Assembly (NCBI GenBank): GCA_003524305.1
Contig: DQHW01000049.1
Span: forward strand, 11,766-73,266
DNA from: Anaerolineaceae bacterium
GTDB taxonomy: Bacteria > Chloroflexota > Anaerolineae > Anaerolineales > Anaerolineaceae
Direction: 5' to 3'
Length of the DNA stretch: 61,501 nt
Of the stretch, positions 1-7,554 are shown piece after piece. How positions within the stretch are numbered: position 1 is the first letter of the stretch; every line of letters begins with the position of its first letter. Made by a program: the position numbers and the translations under genes. The notes under the pieces were generated by a model. The model ran no database searches. It was not told the DNA's origin and worked only from the letters and a program-made list of their open reading frames with translations.

Positions 1-12
1 CTGGTTCAGAGA

Positions 13-1239
13 TTACATCAGAGCAGGTTCGCTCAAGATATCATCAAGAACAAGGGTTATCGCACCCATAATACAGGCATCAGAACCATGAGCCGAGGGG
101 ATGATTCTGAGGTGTTCACGACCGGGAACAATGGTGTTTTCCAATACGATTCGTTCGACATCTTTTAAAAGTAACGGACTGGCATTATTTAATGCTCCAC
201 CCAAAACGATCACTTCAACATTGAATAGATTGACTAAATTTGCGATACCAATTCCCAGGTAATAAGCGACTTCACTTAATGCGTCTTTTGCAATCTGATC
301 TCCAGCAGTGGCGGCCTGGATGACATCTTCCATTACTATGTTTTCCAGATCCCCTTTGGACATATCATGTAAAACCGATTTCGCTCCATTACCCAACGAG
401 CGCCTTACCCGCTGTTCGACTGCACGCGGACCTACGAAGGTTTCCCAACAACCGCGTTTGCCGCAGCCGCACATATCCCCGTTGATATCAAGAGTCATGT
501 GGCCGGCTTCTCCAGCATATCCGAACATGCCCCTAAAGAGCTTGCCATCCATCACAATGCCGCTGCCCAAACCAACACCAGCACTCAGGTAGATGAAATC
601 TTTTACGTTTTGAACTGCTCCGAAATAGTATTCACCCAGGGCGGCTGCATTCGCTTCGTTTTCAACATAGATTGGACAGTCAAAGTGGGTCGCCAAAATG
701 TTTCGGATGGGCACATTTTCCCAATGCAGGTTTGGAGCAAGTCTCAACAAACCGCTGGCAACATCCACCATACCCGGAACACCCACCCCGATACCCAGCA
801 ATCGAGAATCGTTATTTTGGATAAATTCAGCGGCTTGCTTGGCCAGGCTTAACACCTGGTCCATAATGACGTTCTGGCCTGTTTCTGGTTTCGAAGCCTG
901 GCGTTGGCGCCATAAGACATTGGCAGAAAAATCAGAGACCAAGAGTTCAATGTAATCCACGTTGATTTCAATCCCCATGGCACAACCGCCCCCCGGGTTG
1001 ATCTCCAACAGACGCCCGGGTCTGCCGGTGCTGGACTGGATCAAGTCAGTCTCGCGGATCAGGTTTTCAGTGATCAATTCGCTGATAATGCTTGAAACCG
1101 TGCTTGGGTTTAAGCCGGTCTCAGTAGCTAACCGAGCTCGTGACAACGTCTTTTGAGTACGGAATACACCCAGGATAATCGCCCGGTTCATCCTTCTTAC
1201 CCAAACTTGATCTGCTGTGTTGAGCTTGGAGGTAATCAT
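13..1239 (-). CDS. ROK-family transcriptional regulator (NagC/XylR type)
   Basis: A 408-residue repressor-type protein. The N-terminal 75 residues form a winged helix-turn-helix (ARLATETGLNPSTVSSIISE). The rest is a ROK sugar-kinase-like domain with the zinc motif CGCGKRGCWE and the glycine-rich GIGVGVPGMVD and LSAGVGLGSGIV segments. Such proteins bind a sugar or sugar phosphate and release operators of carbohydrate genes. A GAGGGG ribosome site precedes the ATG. A perfect dyad 43 nt upstream (1282-1306) resembles ROK operators and suggests autoregulation. No sugar operon is visible in the window, so the ligand is unknown; targets may lie beyond the left edge. Confidence 0.92.
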   Translation of the reverse strand: MITSKLNTADQVWVRRMNRAIILGVFRTQKTLSRARLATETGLNPSTVSSIISELITENLIRETDLIQSSTGRPGRLLEINPGGGCAMGIEINVDYIELLVSDFSANVLWRQRQASKPETGQNVIMDQVLSLAKQAAEFIQNNDSRLLGIGVGVPGMVDVASGLLRLAPNLHWENVPIRNILATHFDCPIYVENEANAAALGEYYFGAVQNVKDFIYLSAGVGLGSGIVMDGKLFRGMFGYAGEAGHMTLDINGDMCGCGKRGCWETFVGPRAVEQRVRRSLGNGAKSVLHDMSKGDLENIVMEDVIQAATAGDQIAKDALSEVAYYLGIGIANLVNLFNVEVIVLGGALNNASPLLLKDVERIVLENTIVPGREHLRIIPSAHGSDACIMGAITLVLDDILSEPALM

Positions 1240-1281
1240 AGCCCCCTCAAAAAGAGAAAAAGGTACAGAAGAAGAGAAGAG

Positions 1282-1306
1282 TTAGTTTATTGCCGCAATA
1301 AACTAA
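1282..1306. promoter_or_regulatory. ROK operator dyad
   Basis: Two perfect 12-bp arms, TTAGTTTATTGC and GCAATAAACTAA, flank a single C. The sequence TTAGTTTATT...AATAAACTAA is the typical form of XylR/NagC-type ROK operators. It lies directly upstream of the ROK gene, so autorepression is the simple reading (inference from position and family). Confidence 0.8.
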
Positions 1307-1830
1307 ATCAATAATAGGGATTATTTTTTAAAAAGTCAATAGGGAATTTAACGTTTTCCTTGTTTGTCTAGACTTCTTCTTTGTGCCCAGATTTCTATTT
1401 GCTCTATAGATAGGAACAACTTTCAGTCCGATTGGATTGGTGCTGAGTAAGCTTAGATACGCTTCCAAAGTACAACCAGAATAAGGAAAATGTGTGCGTC
1501 TTAATCACACCATAAAAGTAGCCTTATGCAATTATTAACACCTTTACAAGATACAGGCGGTCTTTGCATTTCGCTTCATATCAAGGGGATGAAATACTGA
1601 TCATTGGTAAACTCCATTCCAGAAAATATGTTTTGCTGAATAACGGGCTTGAACTACCAAAAAATTATCAGAAAAAAACCTGAACGTACGTTCATCGTGA
1701 ATAAGTAGGCTTGATAACACGCCCTCCCAATCACTGAGATCACCAACCTTTGTTTATTTCTCCCCCGAGATTTTCAAACCACGGAGGACTAATTTATCTG
1801 TGTCCGACCTTAACCAAGCTATTTTATTTC
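1307..1830. other. gene-free interval with an orphan palindrome
   Basis: About 520 bases between the ROK operator and the padR promoter. The only open frame near the middle (1526-1600, 24 codons, no ribosome site) is not convincing. The one ordered element is the palindrome at 1681-1694. The stretch may be the remains of a lost gene and its operator. Confidence 0.5.
1681..1694. promoter_or_regulatory. orphan 14-bp perfect palindrome
   Basis: TGAACGTACGTTCA is its own reverse complement and looks like a TetR-family operator, but no TetR gene or obvious target starts beside it. The nearest gene is padR, 200 bp downstream, which has its own different dyad. Confidence 0.45.
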
Positions 1831-1859
1831 TTGACATAGTACTAACTTAGTAGTATTAT
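1831..1859 (+). promoter_or_regulatory. padR promoter with internal dyad
   Basis: TTGACA (1831-1836), a 17-bp spacer and TATTAT (1854-1859) make a near-consensus sigma-70 promoter. The spacer holds the dyad TACTA-ACT-TAGTA (1840-1852). A repressor there would block RNA polymerase, so this is a likely PadR autoregulatory operator. Confidence 0.7.
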
Positions 1860-1895
1860 CTAGTCATCATTATTTGTAAATGAAAGGAGAACATT

Positions 1896-2261
1896 TTGGA
1901 CGACAAAGAAAGTACCATTAAAAAATTCCAGAAAGAATTGAATTCCGGTATTGCTTCACTCGTTTTGTTGGGTGTCATGGCAAACTCGACAGAACCTCTA
2001 TATGGGTACCAAATCGCACGTCAAATTGGCGCAGGGCAAAAAGAAGGCTTATCCATGAAACAAGGGGCGTTGTATCCCGTGCTGCGATCATTAGAAAACA
2101 GTGCGCTGCTGCAAAGTCACGTGGAGCCATCCATCTCTGCGCCGCCAAGACGATATTACCAGATCACTCCCGCCGGAAAAGCGGCTTACCAGGAATGGAA
2201 AAAGGTGTGGGAGCAAACCCGCGATTATGTGGATGCCACGTTGAAAGGAACCCAACCATGA
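1896..2261 (+). CDS. PadR-family transcriptional regulator
   Basis: A 121-residue single-domain PadR regulator. The wing helix region carries the family pattern YGYQIARQIG, then GALYPVLRSLE and the beta-wing RRYYQITPAGKAAYQEW. The start is a TTG behind AGGAGA. Its stop codon overlaps the ATG of the next gene (ATGA), so the two proteins are translationally coupled. PadR regulators of this size often repress the membrane protein encoded with them. The effector cannot be read from the sequence. Confidence 0.93.
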   Translation: MDDKESTIKKFQKELNSGIASLVLLGVMANSTEPLYGYQIARQIGAGQKEGLSMKQGALYPVLRSLENSALLQSHVEPSISAPPRRYYQITPAGKAAYQEWKKVWEQTRDYVDATLKGTQP

Positions 2262-3130
2262 ATCAGACCATTGAGAATTATCTATCCCAATTAAAAGTAT
2301 TTATGAAAGATTGCGACCCAGCCACCGTGCGCGATGCGCAGGCGGATGCCGAAGAATATCTGCGCAGTGCCATGTCCGTGGAGGGGCAGGATGTCTCTTC
2401 TTTGGATACGATTATCGAGGAGTACGGCACTCCCGAAGAAACTGCTGCAGCTTACAAAATGATGGAGAAAAAAATGAATCCAAGCTTATCAATGCCACAA
2501 CCCAAAACTGACCGCCCATGGCTGGCTCGCTTTTTTGGTGTCTTTGGAGATGCCCGCGCCTGGGGATCCGTGCTTTACATGTTGATCTCGCTGATCACCG
2601 GTACGTTCTATTTCAGTTGGGCTGTCACAGGTATTTCGCTTTCGCTTTCAATGAGCATCTTAATCTTCGGCATCCCCCTGGCTGCCCTGATCTTTTTATC
2701 TTTCCGCGGACTCGCCTGGCTTGAAGGCCGCATTGTTGAAGCACTACTAGGGGTACGCATGCCAAGACGCCCTGTCTTTACCCGCAAAGACATCACCTTG
2801 ATGGAAAAACTGAAAGCCATCTTCGCCTCGAAGATTACCTGGTTTTCAACCCTGTTCTTGATCCTTCAGTTCCCGTTGGGCATCATCTACTTTGTCCTTT
2901 TCATCACCCTGTTTGCAGTGGGATTGGCTTTCATCGCTGTTCCGGTGCTGCAATATGGTTATCATCTGCCCATGTTTGTTTGGAATGGTGCAACGCACAT
3001 CTTTGAACCCTGGACCATGCCCCTCTTTTTCCTTGGCGGCGTCATCCTTCTCACTGTCAATATGCACCTGGCAAAAGGCCTTGGCAGCCTGCATGCCAAA
3101 CTGGCTCGCGCCCTGTTGGTGGCTGAATAA
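2258..3130 (+). CDS. HAAS-domain (DUF1700-like) membrane protein
   Basis: About 290 residues starting at the ATG that overlaps the padR stop; a longer frame exists, but the ATGA overlap argues for this start. Residues 1-75 (MNQTIENYLSQLKVFMKDCD, then acidic EEYGTPEETA) resemble the HAAS domain often paired with PadR regulators. Four or five hydrophobic helices follow (for example YMLISLITGTFYFSWAV and FLGGVILLTVNM). Such pairs are thought to act as a membrane sensor or anti-regulator with PadR; that role is inference. The operon ends in a strong terminator. Confidence 0.8.
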   Translation: MNQTIENYLSQLKVFMKDCDPATVRDAQADAEEYLRSAMSVEGQDVSSLDTIIEEYGTPEETAAAYKMMEKKMNPSLSMPQPKTDRPWLARFFGVFGDARAWGSVLYMLISLITGTFYFSWAVTGISLSLSMSILIFGIPLAALIFLSFRGLAWLEGRIVEALLGVRMPRRPVFTRKDITLMEKLKAIFASKITWFSTLFLILQFPLGIIYFVLFITLFAVGLAFIAVPVLQYGYHLPMFVWNGATHIFEPWTMPLFFLGGVILLTVNMHLAKGLGSLHAKLARALLVAE

Positions 3131-3133
3131 ACT

Positions 3134-3147
3134 GTAACCACGGTTAC
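3134..3147. repeat. 14-bp dyad, copy 1
   Basis: GTAACCACGGTTAC: 6-bp arms GTAACC and GGTTAC around AC, here within TGTAACC-AC-GGTTACA. It lies three bases after the HAAS stop codon and just before the terminator stem. Identical copies occur at 6223-6236 and 6299-6312. Confidence 0.75.
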
Positions 3148-3148
3148 A

Positions 3149-3187
3149 AAAAGGACAACCCTAAGCGAATCTCAAGGTTGTCCTTTT
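3149..3187 (+). terminator. rho-independent terminator of the padR operon
   Basis: AAAAGGACAACC and GGTTGTCCTTTT form a 12-bp stem with a 15-nt loop; the stem ends in T residues. It may also serve the converging PAS gene. Confidence 0.85.
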
Positions 3188-3200
3188 ATTAATATTCTTA

Positions 3201-3536
3201 CTAATTTCTATTTCTTACTTTTATCTCATACTTGAAAGGCAATGTGATCTCCACCAACCCGGCAAACACTCCACTTTTATACCATGGAGAATGGATGACC
3301 AACTCCCGATTTCCGTTCTCTACGGCAATGTAGATATCCACCTTTTCTTTAGTCATTAACCGGCGTATCTCCTCCCCCGAAACCTGCCCATGGCAATCAA
3401 ACAGGTTGGAACCAATCAAATTTTTTCCGCCAGTGGATGAAAAATACTCTGCGATTTGTTTATTCAGCACCAGGATTTTTCCATCAACATCACAGACAGA
3501 GATCATCCCCGGAAACTCCTCCACCCAATCACACAT
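3201..3536 (-). CDS. single PAS-domain protein
   Basis: 111 residues that amount to one PAS fold: FPGMISVCDVDGKILVLNKQIAEYF, a helix-rich middle, and a C-terminal sheet ending in ITLPFKYEIKV. There is no output domain. The protein could pass a signal to a separate kinase or be a fragment of a larger sensor; neither partner is adjacent. The start ATG has only weak ribosome-site sequence. The gene lies between the padR terminator and the repeat array next to the partition genes. Confidence 0.75.
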   Translation of the reverse strand: MCDWVEEFPGMISVCDVDGKILVLNKQIAEYFSSTGGKNLIGSNLFDCHGQVSGEEIRRLMTKEKVDIYIAVENGNRELVIHSPWYKSGVFAGLVEITLPFKYEIKVRNRN

Positions 3537-3702
3537 TTCATGCTCCTAATTTAACGGTTGAAACTTCTGCTTTTTACCAATTACTCGGTCAATAAATATT
3601 TAACAATCTTACTTCAAATAAAAAACATAGTTCTCTCAGAATAAATTATGCTATCAGTTCTCGTTGAAATCAAACTGACAAAAATAAGCAAAAGAGCAAA
3701 TG

Positions 3703-3935
3703 CCCCCTGACTGCAAATTCTTCACCCTGGCCAACAGGCAATTATTGCATTCTGGCCTGCGGGCAATTTATTCCTTTAGGCCAAGAGGCAATATTTTCCT
3801 CCACGCCAGAGTTAAAATACTGCACCCCGGCGAGGGTGAAAGATTTGCCTTAAGGCTGCCGGAGTGCAGAAATGAGCTTTCTATGGAGTGCAAAAGATGC
3901 ACGTCTTAATCGTGCAGAATTTGCACCTGTTTCAA
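3703..3935. repeat. iteron-like array of degenerate 25- and 24-bp repeats
   Basis: GGCC/GCC blocks recur at 3729, 3754, 3779 and, decayed, 3804, 3829 and 3854. The motif GGCAAT recurs at 3737, 3762 and 3787, exactly 25 bp apart, with a related GCAAAT one period earlier. The array then shifts to GTGCA at 3864, 3888 and 3912, exactly 24 bp apart; the last two are GTGCA-N5-TGCAC dyads. Periods close to two helical turns, beside partition genes, fit iterons of a plasmid-type origin or a centromere. No coding pattern is seen. Confidence 0.65.
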
Positions 3936-3936
3936 T

Positions 3937-3969
3937 GACTACTTAATTACTACTTAACTACGACTTGAT
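3937..3969. repeat. three 11-bp AT-rich tandem repeats
   Basis: GACTACTTAAT, TACTACTTAAC and TACGACTTGAT follow each other without gaps, one helical turn per unit. They lie between the iteron-like array and the stop of the RHH partition gene. An AT-rich repeat next to iterons is the layout of an origin unwinding element; this is inference. Confidence 0.6.
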
Positions 3970-3973
3970 AAAC

Positions 3974-4366
3974 CTAACCCTTTTTCTTTTTGACTCGAAT
4001 TAGCTCATCTGGAAAAATCAGGTTCCAATCATAACGCGGACTGCGGGACGGTTGTTTGTATTTTCCCAGGTCAATAATTTCAGAACCATAGTCATTCAAA
4101 AAGCGCGCCAACGCCAGCGTAACCAATTGGCTGGCAGGGATGCGCAATTCTTCAGACAAGTTCATGATCTCTTCGCGCAATGTTGGCGGCAAATCATAAG
4201 TAGCCCGCTGATCGCGGCGCGCCTGGATCTTGGCGCGTTCACGTCCAAGGCGTTCACGTTCTTTGCGCGGAAGTTGGCTTTCAGCCTGGCGCTGCTTCAT
4301 ACCACTCAACAGGTCCGCCACGGCAGGGTCAAGAGTGGTGCGGCGTTCAAATTTTTTCTCAGTCAT
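3974..4366 (-). CDS. RHH-type partition DNA-binding protein (partner of the adjacent ParA)
   Basis: 130 residues. The first 70 are basic and charged (KQRQAESQLPRKERERLGRE). Residues about 75-115 have ribbon-helix-helix shape: strand ATYDLP, helix PTLREEIMNLSEEL, turn RIPAS, helix QLVTLALARFLNDY. It overlaps the upstream parA by 8 nt and has a perfect GGAGGTGATC ribosome site. ParA plus a small RHH protein is the type Ib partition arrangement (ParFG, delta-omega). The RHH protein would bind the iterons upstream of parA, both as centromere and as repressor. Function rests on fold and context, not on a named homologue. Confidence 0.75.
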   Translation of the reverse strand: MTEKKFERRTTLDPAVADLLSGMKQRQAESQLPRKERERLGRERAKIQARRDQRATYDLPPTLREEIMNLSEELRIPASQLVTLALARFLNDYGSEIIDLGKYKQPSRSPRYDWNLIFPDELIRVKKKKG

Positions 4367-5129
4367 TGATCACCTCCAGCATGCGTGTGAGAACTTGTTT
4401 ATAGCCGCCCAATCTTTGCTTGCCATCCTTGTATCCGTTCATGGCCACGGAATTCGGGGAGTAATCCCATAAGGTCTTGCCATAAGCCACCGTCTCTCGC
4501 ACGCGCGTATCCTGCGGGACGGGCGGCCAAAGGTGTTCGCCAAAAGTCCTGGCCAGGTCTTGGAACTGTAGAAAAGTCTCGCGGGTGGTGCGGTCAAAAA
4601 AAGTTGGCAGAATACTGTAACCACGGTAACGATGTCCGCTTTGATTTATTTCAGCCATGGTGGTCAAGATTTCCTTGACGCCATCCACGGCCAAAGCATC
4701 AGGTCGGGTGGGGATGACCACCCAATCCGCGGCGATCAATCCGTTGATGTGCAGCACATCCAGTGAGGGAGCCAGGTCAAGCAATACGGCGTCATAAGGT
4801 GTATCTTGTAGAATATCCGTCAAAATTGTCTCGCGAAAATCCGACAAAGTGATCTGGCGTTTAACCTTTTCGGTTTGCTTGTCGCCAGGCACCAGGTCAA
4901 GGTTTGGACGGATGTTGACCACGATTTTTTTAAGCGGTTCATCCAGGCAGATTAAACGGTAAAGGCCGGGAGATTTTTCAAGCCCAAAAGACAGCGCCAG
5001 GTGCCCCTGCGGATCAAGATCCACCAGTAAAGTTTTCACCTGCATGCGCGCCAACCCGTCAGCAAGGGTGACAGCGGTGGTGGTTTTTCCGACCCCGCCT
5101 TTTTGATTTGCGAATGCAAAAATTTTCAT
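4359..5129 (-). CDS. parA: ParA-family partition ATPase, type Ib-like
   Basis: 256 residues with the deviant Walker A motif KGGVGKTTTAVTLA at the N-terminus, the DLDPQGHLALSFG loop, and Walker B YDAVLLDLAPS. There is no N-terminal HTH extension, which fits type Ib ParA proteins that leave DNA recognition to an RHH partner. The start ATG lies 11 nt after AAGGAA. The partner gene overlaps its 3' end. The promoter region carries four 12-bp iterons (5194-5284). The protein would move DNA by ATP-dependent nucleoid binding. It is clearly different from the second ParA at 7555-8394, so the two are not recent duplicates. Confidence 0.92.
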   Translation of the reverse strand: MKIFAFANQKGGVGKTTTAVTLADGLARMQVKTLLVDLDPQGHLALSFGLEKSPGLYRLICLDEPLKKIVVNIRPNLDLVPGDKQTEKVKRQITLSDFRETILTDILQDTPYDAVLLDLAPSLDVLHINGLIAADWVVIPTRPDALAVDGVKEILTTMAEINQSGHRYRGYSILPTFFDRTTRETFLQFQDLARTFGEHLWPPVPQDTRVRETVAYGKTLWDYSPNSVAMNGYKDGKQRLGGYKQVLTRMLEVIND

Positions 5130-5193
5130 TGAAGTGAGTTTCCTTGTCGCGGGCAGAGAATTGCATTGCGGAGATTATTGATTTCCGTGCTTA

Positions 5194-5284
5194 AGGGTCG
5201 CCCCTGGATATTATACAGGGTCACCCCTTGAAAAACAAGGGTCGCCCCTGCATAAATCCCCTCTTTATTAACAGGGTCGCCCCT
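5194..5284 (-). promoter_or_regulatory. parA promoter and putative centromere with four 12-bp iterons
   Basis: AGGGTCGCCCCT occurs at 5194-5205, 5238-5249 and 5273-5284, and AGGGTCACCCCT at 5217-5228. Spacing is 23, 21 and 35 bp. On the minus strand TTGTTT (5238-5233), a 17-bp spacer and TATAAT (5215-5210) form the parA promoter. One iteron lies in the spacer, one at the start site, and one abuts (by one base overlaps) the -35 box. Binding would both repress the operon and form the partition complex, as in type Ib systems. Confidence 0.75.
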
Positions 5285-5469
5285 AGGTGTGATAGGCAGG
5301 CTTGAAATGGCTGAAATCAGCAGAAAAGCAGTATTTGGACATGGAAGATTTTGGGCAGCCAAAAATCGCGAAAAATATTTCCCGGGTTGTGATTCCTGGT
5401 GGATTTTATTATCTGCGCGGGACTTCCAATAGAAGCGCTACTGTGGTTATATCATGGTCTTGGCCATAC
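5285..5469. other. gene-free stretch upstream of the parA iterons
   Basis: About 185 bases between the fourth iteron and the 3' end of the methyltransferase gene. A short palindrome GCTGAAATCAGC lies near 5308. I see no gene, further iteron copy or clear terminator. Confidence 0.4.
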
Positions 5470-6171
5470 TCACCATATTCCAGGAAAGAGCCTGTACTTA
5501 ACTTTCATTGCATATTCCCGATATCCGGGTAATTCTGCTTGAAGTGTTTGATCTTCGAGTTTTGTGCGAACGATGGAAACAACAATTAATAAACACACAA
5601 GAATAATTGCCCAATAGGAGTCAAGAAGGAAGGGCATGGCCAGATAAGACCAAATTGCACCTACGTATCCTGGATGCCTCACAAGGCGATAAGGACCGCT
5701 ATCACAGACGGTATGACCTCTATCTGTTTGGATGCGCACAATACCGGAAAAGTAGGCGTTTTCAATCATCGCCCATGAAGAGAAAATGTAGGCCAGAATC
5801 ATTACAATGATGGAAATGATTTTTATGGGCAGGCTGAAAGGATCGGGACTCCAGTTGAATCTTTCATCCAATCCTGCGATCAACGGAATCACAAGTCCGC
5901 CAAGAGCCATCAGCGGCGCTAATTTTTTATCCCAGGGTTTTATATCGTCCTTTTGGAGTGACCCCGCCCGTTCTGCAATTATGCCGGGGTGTTTTCGGGC
6001 TGCCAGCAACCTGCTGATGACAAACCCGAATGACAATATCCCGGCGAACATCCATGCTTCCCACCAATTCCAGCGCCAGGCTATAAGGAGAGGTAATAAG
6101 GGAATGATAATGACGGCCAGGAGGAGTTGAATAAATGTCTTTCTGTTTACCAGTTTTGTTTTCTTTTCCAT
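5470..6171 (-). CDS. isoprenylcysteine carboxyl methyltransferase (ICMT)-family membrane protein
   Basis: About 233 residues from the ATG at 6171, which has AGGTGG upstream; a longer in-frame start is unlikely. Hydrophobic helices include FIQLLLAVIIIPLLPLLIAW and IIVMILAYIFSSWAMI. The family signature GPYRLVRHPGYVGAIW and the end motif LPGYREYAMKVKYRLFPGIW match the PEMT/ICMT fold, which binds S-adenosylmethionine at the membrane. Bacterial members have unclear substrates. It lies between the two partition loci and shares no evident role with them, so it is probably a passenger. Confidence 0.85.
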   Translation of the reverse strand: MEKKTKLVNRKTFIQLLLAVIIIPLLPLLIAWRWNWWEAWMFAGILSFGFVISRLLAARKHPGIIAERAGSLQKDDIKPWDKKLAPLMALGGLVIPLIAGLDERFNWSPDPFSLPIKIISIIVMILAYIFSSWAMIENAYFSGIVRIQTDRGHTVCDSGPYRLVRHPGYVGAIWSYLAMPFLLDSYWAIILVCLLIVVSIVRTKLEDQTLQAELPGYREYAMKVKYRLFPGIW

Positions 6172-6222
6172 AATCCACCTCATATAAACAGTATACGATT
6201 CAAACCTGACGAAAAGCAATGT

Positions 6223-6236
6223 GTAACCACGGTTAC
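6223..6236. repeat. 14-bp dyad, copy 2
   Basis: GTAACCACGGTTAC, identical to copy 1, located between the ICMT start and the 3' end of parB. Copy 3 starts 76 bp further on. Confidence 0.75.
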
Positions 6237-6298
6237 TTTTTATTGGTTCGAGACTTCCACGGATTTCTATTCCACGGAGGGGTGCTTTCAACCAAAGT

Positions 6299-6312
6299 GT
6301 AACCACGGTTAC
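6299..6312. repeat. 14-bp dyad, copy 3
   Basis: GTAACCACGGTTAC within TGTAACC-AC-GGTTACA, the same extended form as copy 1. It lies 80 bp downstream of parB. The pair 6223 and 6299 next to parB makes it a candidate parS-like site; this is unproven. Confidence 0.75.
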
Positions 6313-6320
6313 AGATTAAA

Positions 6321-6357
6321 ATCAAAACCCGATGATTCAAGGTCAACGGGTTTTGAT
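6321..6357 (-). terminator. terminator of the parA2-parB operon
   Basis: ATCAAAACCCG and CGGGTTTTGAT form an 11-bp stem with a 15-nt loop, 35 bp past the parB stop. A T-rich tract follows on the minus strand. Confidence 0.75.
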
Positions 6358-6391
6358 GGTTCTCTATTCTCAAATCTCGGCTCTCTGAAAT

Positions 6392-7531
6392 TTACTTCCT
6401 ATCCAATCTCGCCTTGATCAGCCTGGTTAATTCTTCCAGCAGCACAAGCGAGTCTTTGCCGCTGCCCTTGACCACTAGGGTATCGGCGATCTCATCCAGG
6501 GCTTCGTCACGGCTTAATCGGTCCAGTTCTGAGAGGGTTTGTACAAAGCGTCTCATCGAACGTGCAGCCTGGCGCCCCGGTTCGGGCAGGATGGGGGTTG
6601 ACGCTCTGCGGCTGCTGTTTTCGTTAACCGGCGGTAGAGTGGTCATCTCTGAGACTTCTTCAGAGGTCAACTGGTTTTGAATGCTCAAACGGATCATGCG
6701 GTCCCATTGTTCGCGTGGTGCGGAAAGTATCTCGCGCAGTACACGTTCAGAGAGGCGATAGCGGTCAGCCATATCCAGTTGTGGGGTTGTGAGCTGCAAA
6801 ATGTTGAGCAGTTGCACCATACGCGGACGGGTGAGCTGCATGATCGGCATCAGCTTCTCCCACAAACCGGAAGGCATGCGAGAATTGCGGGCTTGCCTGA
6901 AGAATTCGTAATCATCTTCCACTTCAGGGTCAGGCTCAATACCCAACTCGGCCAAAATCAAAGCAGCCACCTCGCAGGATTGTTCCACCGCGGAGGGGGG
7001 TTCGGCATGGCGGTTCTCCAACACCTGGCGCTGCCGGGTGGGATGATCCACCACTTCGACGCGCAGTTGGGGTTCGTCCGCGGCACCTGATGAGGCGTAT
7101 TGCAAACAGGCTGCCCAGAAGCGGCGTTCACCCGTTTCAATTTGAAAGACATAATCGCCGCTCATACCGCTGACCCACTTGCCAGTGATGGATTTTATCT
7201 GTCCGTGCTCCTCAAATGATGACCCCATCATTAGCAGCTTCTCGATCTCGGCAGCGGCACCCTGGTCAGCACGTGCCAGAGCCAGCCATTCCATGGCGGC
7301 CTGGTAGCAGTTCAGTCTTCCGTTGAAAAAATCTGCGCGCAGTGAAGGCGGCAGCAACCGGCGCGGTTGAAAGCGGTCTGGAATCATCTGACTGGGCGCC
7401 AGGCGCTCGATCCGTTCAACAGCGGGCGCTTGTGGTGCTTGCTCAATTGTTGAAGGGTTCTGTATCTTGGTCTTTTCTGATGCAGAAGTGGAAAGGTCGT
7501 CAAAGGCGCTGAAGCGTTTTTTAGGTGGCAT
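6392..7531 (-). CDS. parB: ParB/Spo0J-family partition protein
   Basis: 379 residues. After a low-complexity N-terminus comes a divergent ParB nuclease-like domain: IPDRFQPRRLLPP (about 50-63), the GERRFWAA box near 136 (canonical GERRxRA), and ENRHAEPPSAVEQ (canonical EN-Q-E-LNPIE). A helix-rich segment near 220-270 (LTRPRMVQLLNILQLTTPQ) should be the HTH that reads parS. ParB proteins load on parS and interact with ParA. It follows parA2 by 23 nt, with AAGGAAG as ribosome site. Its length exceeds typical ParB (about 290) because of an insertion between the QPRR and GERR motifs and a Ser/Pro-rich linker. Confidence 0.85.
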   Translation of the reverse strand: MPPKKRFSAFDDLSTSASEKTKIQNPSTIEQAPQAPAVERIERLAPSQMIPDRFQPRRLLPPSLRADFFNGRLNCYQAAMEWLALARADQGAAAEIEKLLMMGSSFEEHGQIKSITGKWVSGMSGDYVFQIETGERRFWAACLQYASSGAADEPQLRVEVVDHPTRQRQVLENRHAEPPSAVEQSCEVAALILAELGIEPDPEVEDDYEFFRQARNSRMPSGLWEKLMPIMQLTRPRMVQLLNILQLTTPQLDMADRYRLSERVLREILSAPREQWDRMIRLSIQNQLTSEEVSEMTTLPPVNENSSRRASTPILPEPGRQAARSMRRFVQTLSELDRLSRDEALDEIADTLVVKGSGKDSLVLLEELTRLIKARLDRK

Positions 7532-7554
7532 ACGAAGTCTTCCTTTTCAGGCGC

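Noticed and set aside
1526..1600. A 24-codon open frame in the gene-poor stretch
   Set aside because: No ribosome site, no match to a known small protein, and ordinary length for a chance frame.
3703..3935. The periodic repeats as a CRISPR array
   Set aside because: The repeats are too short and too degenerate, there is no alternation of constant repeats and unique spacers of about 30 bp, and no cas genes are near.
4616..4629. A fourth copy of the 14-bp dyad (GTAACCACGGTAAC) within parA
   Set aside because: One base is missing from the right arm, and the bases encode a normal Tyr-Arg-Gly-Tyr stretch of ParA, so chance is sufficient.
5302..5532. A 76-codon frame upstream of parA
   Set aside because: It runs into the opposite-strand methyltransferase gene, has no ribosome site and lies across the promoter region of parA.
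6223..6312. The dyads as an operator of the ICMT-family gene
   Set aside because: An identical copy lies after an unrelated operon at 3134, so a site linked to one promoter is less likely than a partition site or a general repeat.
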